NCBI RefSeq assembly: GCF_009928425.1
Contig: NZ_JAABNS010000001.1
Location: 1,488,001-1,552,000, forward strand
DNA: 64,000 nucleotides
Direction: 5' to 3'
Origin: Pseudarthrobacter sp. ATCC 49987
GTDB taxonomy: Bacteria; Actinomycetota; Actinomycetes; Actinomycetales; Micrococcaceae
Position numbers and translations under genes: made by a program. The notes under the pieces were generated by a model, which searched no databases, had not been told where the DNA came from, and worked only from the letters and a program-made list of their open reading frames with translations. The stretch's first letter is position 1; each line of letters begins with the position of its first letter. Shown in pieces: positions 1-6,071 of the stretch.

Positions 1-1139
1 GCCCCCTGGTGTGACCCTCGCGGCAGGGCGGTTGTGCTGAGAGACCATTTCGCTGCCCAGGTGGTGAGCCGCGCGTCGTCTGCGGCGGTGCCGGGCAGGA
101 TCAATCGGTCCACCGCAGGTCTGTCAGCGAACGGAAGCGTCGTGAGCAGGACCATGCCGTGTTTGGTTGTGACAGACGGTGTGGCGGCGACAGCAACCGT
201 TCGCGCGGCACCCGAGACGGCGTACACCTCGAAGGGCGCGACGGCGTCGATCTCGCCGATTCCATCGGTCAGACCGATGCCGACGGTGGGCCGGAACCAG
301 GGGAGTGCCGCATTCAGCGCGACGGGCGCGTCGCTGGCGCTGAAAGCCCGTTCGGGGATGGCTGTGCTGCCGGATGGCGACCAGCCCGGATAACCGACCT
401 CCGCGCCGACCCGCGCAGCTTCCGCCGGCCCGCCAAGGTCATGGATGAGTTGCAGTGCACCGGGGATGCCGGAGGTCACGCCAGCCGTCGTCGTAATTCG
501 GCCATCCTGGACGAAGCGCTGACCGCCAACCCACTGCACGCCCGGCCGGCTTTTTTGCAGTGAGCCGATCCGGGACCAGTGCGAGGTGGCGCGGTGCCCG
601 TCCAGCACTCCGGTTTCGGCGAGCAGCATTGACCCGCTGCAGATCCCCAGGATATGGATTCCCCGGGCAGATTGCCGAACGATCCATGATCTTGTGGCGG
701 CTTCGCTGTCCCCGGACGGGTCCTCGACGGCGGGCACAACCAGGAGGTCCGGCGCGGACGCCGCTCCGCTGTCCAGCTCGGAGAAGGTGCTGGCAGGTAT
801 GACGGCGGGACCTCCCACAAGCTGAATGGGCAGCCTGGTTTCAGCCACTGTCGATACGGTGAATTTGGGCGACCGGGCGAAAACGTCATAGGGCGCGAGC
901 ACATCGGCCGCCTCCGTCCCGCTTCGACCCAAAACGATGGCAACGTGGATCGTTCCGGCCGCCCGGATCGGGGCGCTGGGAGCGGCCCCGGCGGGGCGGG
1001 CAGCCGGAGCGTCCAACCCGGTGTCGTGCCGGATCACCGTGGTGCCGGCCAGCAGGATGCAGGCGAGGGTCGCACCGGCGAGCGTGACGGCCACGGCGGC
1101 ACGCCCCAGTCGCTGCAATGCCTTTGAATATTTGCTCAT
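1..1139 (-). CDS. Membrane-anchored tandem DJ-1/PfpI-family protein (3' end cut by window edge)
   Basis: The frame is open from an ATG at 1139 to the left edge, so the C-terminus lies outside the window. Residues about 11-36 form one hydrophobic segment, followed by an Ala/Pro-rich linker, so the domains probably sit outside the membrane. A first DJ-1/PfpI domain starts near residue 64 and carries the nucleophile elbow GICSGSMLLAETGVLDG (Cys157), followed by ATSHW, the signature of the amidase-like half of GlxA-type AraC regulators. From about residue 262 a second domain begins with PTVGIGLTDGIGEIDAVAPF, a typical DJ-1 first strand. No HTH is present in the visible part. It diverges from a GlxA-type regulator with a related DJ-1 domain, so a functional pairing is plausible (inference). 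Substrate is unknown. Confidence 0.85.
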   Translation of the reverse strand, partial: MSKYSKALQRLGRAAVAVTLAGATLACILLAGTTVIRHDTGLDAPAARPAGAAPSAPIRAAGTIHVAIVLGRSGTEAADVLAPYDVFARSPKFTVSTVAETRLPIQLVGGPAVIPASTFSELDSGAASAPDLLVVPAVEDPSGDSEAATRSWIVRQSARGIHILGICSGSMLLAETGVLDGHRATSHWSRIGSLQKSRPGVQWVGGQRFVQDGRITTTAGVTSGIPGALQLIHDLGGPAEAARVGAEVGYPGWSPSGSTAIPERAFSASDAPVALNAALPWFRPTVGIGLTDGIGEIDAVAPFEVYAVSGAARTVAVAATPSVTTKHGMVLLTTLPFADRPAVDRLILPGTAADDARLTTWAAKWSLSTTALPRGSHQG

Positions 1140-1250
1140 AGGCCAACGCTCCCAGCTTCGGTCCGCGGGGGAGAGCGGTAAAAATACCTACTATGACAAG
1201 GATTCTGCTTTCGGGGCTTCCGGAGCCGGCCAGGTGAGTACAGTGACTGC
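1140..1250. promoter_or_regulatory. Divergent promoter region, DJ-1 protein / GlxA-type regulator
   Basis: These 111 bp separate two divergently transcribed genes that both contain DJ-1/PfpI domains, so both promoters must lie here or just inside the coding ends. The stretch is locally AT-richer around 1180-1205 than the coding flanks. No clear palindrome was identified. Autoregulation by the AraC protein is a common arrangement but is inference here. Confidence 0.45.
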
Positions 1251-2192
1251 ATGCATCATGTCGTTGCGCTGGCGTTGCCCGGGGTCGTCGCTTTCGACCT
1301 CGCCATTCCCGCGCAGGTCTTCGGTCACGAGGATGAGCGGGAGCGGTATTCGTTCCGGATCTGCGCGGTTGAGCCCGGCCTGGTTGCCACGACATCGGGA
1401 TACTCCATCTACGCCGCAGAGGGACTCGACGCACTGGCCACTGCCGACACGATCGTGGTGCCGGGATTCGAGCCCCTCACCAACCCTCCGGCACCTGTAA
1501 GCGACGCACTTCGCCGGGCAGCCGCCGGCGGGGCCCGGGTGGTCTCGGTATGTACAGGTGCTTTTGCCCTCGCAGCTGCGGGGCTCCTGGATGGTAAGCG
1601 GGCAACCACCCACTGGAGGAATGCGCAGCAGCTCCAGACCCTGCACCCCGCTGTGACCGTTGACCCCGAAGTGCTCTACGTCGACGACGGCGCCATCAGC
1701 ACCAGCGCGGGCGTGGCCGCCGGCATCGACCTGTGCCTTCATCTGGTCCGCAAAGACTTCGGAACCGAGGCTGCCATCCGCATCGCCCGGCGCATGGTTG
1801 TTGCGCCCCATCGCGAGGGCGGGCAGACCCAGTTCATTGAGCGTCCAGTTTCTGTGCCGCTGGCCCAATTCGGCTCAACATGCACCTGGGCCCGCCAGCA
1901 CATGGCGGAGCCGCTCTCTGTTGGGGACATGGCCGCCCACGCCGGATGGGCGCCGAGCACCTTCGCCCGAAGATTCCTCGCTGAAGCCGGGACGACGCCG
2001 CTGCGCTGGCTCACCGGCCAGCGGATCGCCGAGGCATGCCGTCTGCTGGAAACGACCGATCTGACCATGGAGGCGATCGCAGCCAGGAGCGGGCTGGGAA
2101 CGACGGCCAACTTCAGGCTTCACTTCATGCGTGAACTCAACACGACACCGTCCAGCTACCGGCGTTTATACCGGGGCCGCAACCGTACTTAG
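1251..2192 (+). CDS. GlxA-family AraC transcriptional regulator (DJ-1/PfpI + HTH)
   Basis: This 313-aa protein has the two-part GlxA design. Residues 1-190 form a DJ-1/PfpI domain with Cys101 in VSVCTGAFALAAAGLLDG followed by ATTHW. Residues about 205-310 form an AraC HTH domain with two helix-turn-helix units (MAAHAGWAPSTFARRF and IAARSGLGTTANFRLHF). Length and layout match the family. The DJ-1 half is thought to sense ligands rather than catalyse, and the C-terminal half binds DNA as a dimer. The start at 1251 gives a standard N-terminus (MHHVVALALPGVVAFDLAIP). Its likely target is the divergent DJ-1 gene, with which it shares the CxGxxxLAxxGxLDGxRATxHW signature. Ligand unknown. Confidence 0.9.
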   Translation: MHHVVALALPGVVAFDLAIPAQVFGHEDERERYSFRICAVEPGLVATTSGYSIYAAEGLDALATADTIVVPGFEPLTNPPAPVSDALRRAAAGGARVVSVCTGAFALAAAGLLDGKRATTHWRNAQQLQTLHPAVTVDPEVLYVDDGAISTSAGVAAGIDLCLHLVRKDFGTEAAIRIARRMVVAPHREGGQTQFIERPVSVPLAQFGSTCTWARQHMAEPLSVGDMAAHAGWAPSTFARRFLAEAGTTPLRWLTGQRIAEACRLLETTDLTMEAIAARSGLGTTANFRLHFMRELNTTPSSYRRLYRGRNRT

Positions 2193-2209
2193 CGGACGGG
2201 TGAACAGAC

Positions 2210-2225
2210 ACTTGAACCTTCAAGT
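2210..2225. promoter_or_regulatory. Perfect palindrome, probable repressor operator for the dioxygenase gene
   Basis: The sequence ACTTGAACCTTCAAGT is a perfect inverted repeat: 7-bp arms ACTTGAA/TTCAAGT around a central CC. It ends 21 bp before the dioxygenase ATG, where a bound repressor would block transcription. The symmetric TTGAA/TTCAA architecture resembles operators of MarR- and HxlR-type regulators, but no such regulator gene is adjacent, so the binding protein is unknown. Confidence 0.6.
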
Positions 2226-2246
2226 AAAACCGGCTAGGCTGATTAC

Positions 2247-3044
2247 ATGACATCGACCCTCGACCGCCCCCCGGTTCTCTTCCTCAGCCATGGTGCTCCG
2301 CCGCTGGCTGACGACGCCACGTGGACCCGCGAACTCAACGCATGGTCCGGCACCTTCGACAAGCCCAAAGACATTCTGATGGTGTCCGCCCACTGGGAAA
2401 ACGCCCCGGTCACGCTCAGCGCCACCGGGCGCAACCCGGGACTGGTCTATGACTTCGGCGGTTTCGCCCAGAAGTACTACGACGTCACCTACGACGCCCC
2501 GCAGGCTCCCGGTCTCGCCGCCGAAGTGGAGAAGCTCGTGGCCGGTCATGGCCACCATGTCGAGCGCGACGAGAGCCGCGGCCTGGACCACGGCGCCTAC
2601 GTCCCGCTCAAGGAGATGTTCCCGGACGCGGATGTACCGGTCGTACAAATGTCCATGCCCACCCTTGATCCGCAGGGCCTGTTCGATCTGGGCAAGTCGC
2701 TGGCGCCCTTGCGCGACCGCGGCACACTGATCGTCGGTTCGGGGTTCACCACGCACAATCTGCGCTGGTTCAACCCCGCCGGCGGACCCGACAGTGTCCC
2801 GCCGTCGGTCTCCCGTGAGTTCGACCACTGGGCAGAGGAAGCAATGGCGCGCGGCGACGTCGACTCCATCCTGGACTTCCTGCACAAGGCCCCGGCAGCC
2901 CGCGAGGCGCACCCTCGCAGCGAACATTGGGCCCCGCTGTATGTCGCGCTCGGGGCAGCGTACGAGTCCGGCGACCTGAACGCCAAAACCGCGATCGACG
3001 GGTTCTGGTTCGGCCTGTCAAAACGCTCGTGGACCCTTACTTAA
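2247..3044 (+). CDS. Class III extradiol dioxygenase family protein (DODA/YgiD type)
   Basis: The 265-aa product matches the LigB-fold DODA/YgiD family, whose members bind one metal and cleave or oxidise catechol-type substrates such as DOPA in the cytosol. Family residues are visible: His15 in LSHGAPPL, His49 in SAHWE, His115 in LDHGAYVPL, His170 in TTHN, and a C-terminal SEHWAPLY. The length is normal for the family. The gene stands alone on its strand behind a palindromic operator, which suggests induction, perhaps by quinones or electrophiles (inference from family habits). The actual substrate cannot be read from sequence. Confidence 0.88.
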   Translation: MTSTLDRPPVLFLSHGAPPLADDATWTRELNAWSGTFDKPKDILMVSAHWENAPVTLSATGRNPGLVYDFGGFAQKYYDVTYDAPQAPGLAAEVEKLVAGHGHHVERDESRGLDHGAYVPLKEMFPDADVPVVQMSMPTLDPQGLFDLGKSLAPLRDRGTLIVGSGFTTHNLRWFNPAGGPDSVPPSVSREFDHWAEEAMARGDVDSILDFLHKAPAAREAHPRSEHWAPLYVALGAAYESGDLNAKTAIDGFWFGLSKRSWTLT

Positions 3045-3325
3045 GCCGCGCAGACTCCGCTCGCCGTTCTCGGCCTGTGGGCCGCCATCGGCTCAGTGAT
3101 AGTCGGCTAAAGAGCGCGGCATCGAAGCTGGCGCCCTAAGTCCGCGACGCCGGCAACGAGTCTCGCAACAAAACACTCCGACTCTAGGGACGGACAGGTC
3201 AGCCCCCGTTGTACTGTGTCCTCATGGTCACCCTGCTCGCCTGGCCAGGCAAGCCCGGCAGGGGAGCGCGGGCGACCGTATGTGGTTTCCGGGCTCAGCC
3301 GGAATCCAGAACAAAGGAATAGCCT
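3045..3325. other. Non-coding interval before the EAL gene; nothing recognised
   Basis: This 281-bp stretch has no ORF with plausible codon use and no recognised riboswitch or strong terminator. Its last part must carry the promoter and leader of the EAL gene; an AAAGGA ribosome-binding site sits 7 bp before the ATG at 3326. Confidence 0.4.
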
Positions 3326-4405
3326 ATGTCGATGGAACCGTCGTCCGTTCCAGGTCGCCCTCATGGCGCCGGCTCTGCAGAGCAGGTCTCTGGTCAGGCT
3401 CGTGGCGTTGAACCTCCGGGGATACGCCGGCAGGCTGCCTGGATCATTGAGACGGTCTTGGCTGACCCGTCGCCGGGGCAGGCCCATGTCCGGGAACTGC
3501 TGCGCGAACATCTGGCCGCCCATCCGGGGCGGCCGGATATTGCGCTGGCGGAGCATCTGTTGGCTCTCCGATCCCTCACGGGGCTGCCTGCGGAGTCCAA
3601 GGGCCTGGCGCCCGGGCCGGAAGAACCTGCCCGGGATGCCCAGGAAAGCATGAGTTTGCGGATCGAGAAGGTCCTTCAAGGCCGGATGCTGGTGACCGCT
3701 TTCCAACCGATCCGTGAACTGTCCACCGGCAGGGTTGTTGGAGTCGAAGCGTTCACGCGGTTCGTCAGCGACGGCAGCGACCCCGCGGGGGAGTGGTTCG
3801 CTGCGGCGGCCGAAGCGCAACTCGGCAGTGAGCTTGAACTCGCGGCCCTGGAGTCCGCCCTCAACTCAGCCATTCACCTCCCCGCGCATTTGTACGTGGC
3901 CCTGAAACTGTCCCCGGCAACCTGCCTGGACCCGCTCCTTCCCGGACTGCTGGAGGAATCGATGGTCGCAGTGGATCGTGTGGTCCTCGAGCTAACTGAC
4001 GCCCTGGCAGACATGCAGGCCGCCGCTTTGGCCGACGCGTTAGCGCCCCTGCGCAAGCGGGGGCTCCGCCTGGCGGTTGACCATGTGGGGTCGCACTTCG
4101 ATTCCATCCGCCAGATCAGGCAAATCTGCCCCGACTTCATCAAACTTGACCGCCACCTGGTCGCCGGAATCGAGACTGACCCGCTCCGTCACGCCTTTGG
4201 CGAGGTCATGACCGACTTCGCGGAGCAGCTCGGAGCGGTGCTCATCGCGGAAGGCATCGAGACCAGTGACGAACTTGCCGCAGTCGCCGGCCTCGGCGTG
4301 ACAACCGGTCAGGGCTATCACCTCGGCCGGCCCACGGTTCGGCTGAGGGACTGGGCAGGATGGAAGGAACCGGTCCACGAAGTCCGGCCGTTGGCCGGGC
4401 GCTGA
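3326..4405 (+). CDS. EAL-domain protein with degenerate catalytic site
   Basis: The 359-aa protein has an unassigned N-terminal ~110 residues and a C-terminal EAL (c-di-GMP phosphodiesterase) domain at about 115-350. Retained positions are Glu141 (EAFTR in place of EALxR), Glu222 (LELTD), Lys273 (FIKLD), Glu309 (LIAEGIET) and GQGY. The conserved Asn of the NxS motif is Lys194 (ALKLSP), and the metal-binding Asp-Asp of DDFG is Asp252-His253 (VDHVG). Active EAL enzymes need these residues, so this is probably a weak or inactive domain acting as a c-di-GMP sensor or protein-binding module (inference). There is no GGDEF domain and no membrane segment. An AAAGGA ribosome-binding site supports the start. 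Confidence 0.85.
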   Translation: MSMEPSSVPGRPHGAGSAEQVSGQARGVEPPGIRRQAAWIIETVLADPSPGQAHVRELLREHLAAHPGRPDIALAEHLLALRSLTGLPAESKGLAPGPEEPARDAQESMSLRIEKVLQGRMLVTAFQPIRELSTGRVVGVEAFTRFVSDGSDPAGEWFAAAAEAQLGSELELAALESALNSAIHLPAHLYVALKLSPATCLDPLLPGLLEESMVAVDRVVLELTDALADMQAAALADALAPLRKRGLRLAVDHVGSHFDSIRQIRQICPDFIKLDRHLVAGIETDPLRHAFGEVMTDFAEQLGAVLIAEGIETSDELAAVAGLGVTTGQGYHLGRPTVRLRDWAGWKEPVHEVRPLAGR

Positions 4406-4456
4406 CGGAGCAGTCCCGTCCTGACTGCAGGCCGGGCGGATGTAATGATGGTGGCC

Positions 4457-4813
4457 ATGGACATTGTTGAGTTTCTGGAAGCACGTATAGCCGAGCAGGA
4501 ATCAGCCATCCTGGAAGGATCTTTTGGTCCGGGGGCAACATGTAGTCGTGAAACCGGAGACATCGACGAAGCCTCCCTCTGTCAGCGGATGCTCGACGAG
4601 TGCGCCCAGAAGCGGGCCATCATCGCCAGCTGGAAGGAAGCTGCCGACGCCGAAGGGATCAATGATCCCGGCGAAGCGGAAGGTACGGTTGCGGTTGCCC
4701 GCCGGGCCATGCTCGCCATCCTCGCAGGCTCCCACCGGGACCACCCGGACTACGACGCGGGCTGGTCGCCCGAGTTGCCCACGGAGGTCGCCGGAGAATC
4801 TCCGGCTGAGTGA
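4457..4813 (+). CDS. DUF6221-like small protein
   Basis: This small acidic protein of 118 aa begins MDIVEFLEARIAEQES and has a C-terminal HRDHPDYDAGW motif, which I associate with the actinobacterial DUF6221 family; the family has no established function. Two cysteines (TCSR, LCQR) lie in the first half. No signal peptide or membrane segment is seen. A start 12 bp upstream (4445) is also possible; 4457 gives the usual family N-terminus. It stands alone, about 50 bp after the EAL gene on the same strand. Confidence 0.6.
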   Translation: MDIVEFLEARIAEQESAILEGSFGPGATCSRETGDIDEASLCQRMLDECAQKRAIIASWKEAADAEGINDPGEAEGTVAVARRAMLAILAGSHRDHPDYDAGWSPELPTEVAGESPAE

Positions 4814-4949
4814 GATTTCCGGCCGTACCGTCTGACCGCGACGGCGACGCCGCGGATGTATCCGCCAGGTCATGGCCCGATTGACTCTCCGTGGGCCACG
4901 CCGGGAATCATGTGGAGCGTCGTCGCAGTCAAGGCCTAGGATCAACGAG

Positions 4950-5342
4950 ATGATGCCAGGACGAATTGACGCTGCTGACGGGAAGAACTCTCTGATCGTC
5001 AGGGAAGGGATACTCGAGAGTGTCTGGCGCCCCGGTTCTTTTGTGGATGTCGACGACGCCAAGGACGCCATGCATGCTGTGGACCGCATCATCGGGGGGA
5101 GCCCGATGCCGATGCTTTCTGAAATGACCGACGTCGAGTTCAGCGCCGCGGCCAGGTTCGAGTTCGCAAAAAGTACCGGTGTGGTGGCCATCGCAGTTCT
5201 CGGATCCAGCGCCGTCGATCGTGTCATTGCTGCCGCTACGAGCCGCCATACCCATTACCCGCACGAGTTTTTCACGTCCAGGAAGGCCGCCATGACCTGG
5301 TTGGCAGACTTCATCCAAGCTGAAGTTCAGGGTGAGGTCTGA
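4950..5342 (+). CDS. Conserved hypothetical protein (STAS/SpoIIAA-like size, DUF7793-like)
   Basis: Encodes about 130 residues from ATG 4950, preceded by TAGGA about 9 bp upstream. It has a mixed alpha/beta pattern with MPMLSEMTDVEFSAAARFEF in the middle and a C-terminal HTHYPHEFFTSRKAAMTWL. The size, the mid-protein Met-x-Asp-x-x-x-hydrophobic strand and the C-terminal amphipathic helix suggest a SpoIIAA/STAS-like fold; I associate it with DUF7793 of Arthrobacter-type genomes. Function is unknown. Its 3' end overlaps the convergent AlkD-like gene by 16 bp. Confidence 0.6.
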   Translation: MMPGRIDAADGKNSLIVREGILESVWRPGSFVDVDDAKDAMHAVDRIIGGSPMPMLSEMTDVEFSAAARFEFAKSTGVVAIAVLGSSAVDRVIAAATSRHTHYPHEFFTSRKAAMTWLADFIQAEVQGEV

Positions 5343-6037
5343 GCGTTCGCCACCAGAAAGATTTCCTGGGTGCCGTCCTTGCGGCGCACCATCTCGGCGA
5401 TCCAGACGGGCGCGAACGGAGACGTGCAACCCGGGGGAGTCGGGTAGTCCTTGAGCACTTCCAGGCGTTCACCGATGTCCATTGCGCGGCCGCGGTGCCC
5501 GGAGTGCTCGATCCCGATCTGGGCCAGAGAGTGGTTCATCGCCCACCGCAGGCGGTCCGGGGCGTCTTTCATCCCCGTTTCGATGATGTCCAGCAGCCCC
5601 TCCAGATCGAGTCCTTCGGGCTGCTTTGCGACGCGTTCGGTGGTCAGCGCCCAACCGGCACTCGCGACCACCGGGTCCGGATCGGCGAGCCAGGCCAGGC
5701 GCAACTCTTCGGAATGCGGGTTCTTCTTCACCACGTAGTTCACGAGCCAGTCGTGCACCTTGGGGGTCCGTGCCTCACGCAACATAACGTCCAGCTCGTC
5801 GCGCTCGAACGCTTTCGGGCGGCATATCAGGATCGCCAGCAGTCTAGCCGCGGTGTCATCCGTCGCCCAGAGCTGGCATGCGAGTTCCTGCTGTGTCTTC
5901 AGCCGCTTCGCGAGCGCGCGCAGCTTGCTGAGCTTCACACCGAGATCATCACCGTGTTTCTCGTTCACAATGCGTGCCCTCGGGTCCTCGAGAGCGGCCA
6001 ATTCCGCCATCACCTCGGCCACCGTCGTCTCAGCCAA
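5327..6037 (-). CDS. AlkD-like DNA alkylation repair (HEAT-repeat) protein
   Basis: The product is about 236 residues of repeated helical pairs (KLRALAKRL, DTAARLLAILICRP, PKVHDWLVNYVVKK, SEELRLAWLADPDPVVASAGWALT), the pattern of the AlkC/AlkD HEAT-repeat family. Known AlkD members excise alkylated bases such as 7-methylguanine, but many relatives are annotated only by fold. The frame is open much further upstream with low-complexity Arg/Ser-rich translation, so the true start is downstream: a TTG at 6037 has AAAGGA seven bases before it; ATG 6010 is the alternative. Catalytic residues are not confidently identified. It converges with and slightly overlaps the preceding gene. Confidence 0.75.
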   Translation of the reverse strand: MAETTVAEVMAELAALEDPRARIVNEKHGDDLGVKLSKLRALAKRLKTQQELACQLWATDDTAARLLAILICRPKAFERDELDVMLREARTPKVHDWLVNYVVKKNPHSEELRLAWLADPDPVVASAGWALTTERVAKQPEGLDLEGLLDIIETGMKDAPDRLRWAMNHSLAQIGIEHSGHRGRAMDIGERLEVLKDYPTPPGCTSPFAPVWIAEMVRRKDGTQEIFLVANAQTSP

Positions 6038-6071
6038 CCCGGCATCCTTTCCATCACATGTGAAATTCAGC

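Noticed and set aside
34..943. Several short frames on both strands (34-393 +, 476-943 -, 560-802 +)
   Set aside because: They overlap the DJ-1 coding frame that runs open to the left edge, have shadow-like Arg/Pro/Ser composition and match no family.
3230..3325. Possible c-di-GMP riboswitch before the EAL gene
   Set aside because: The leader has GGCAAGCC and other GC-rich blocks but lacks the GEMM consensus order and a tetraloop-receptor pair, so I did not call it.
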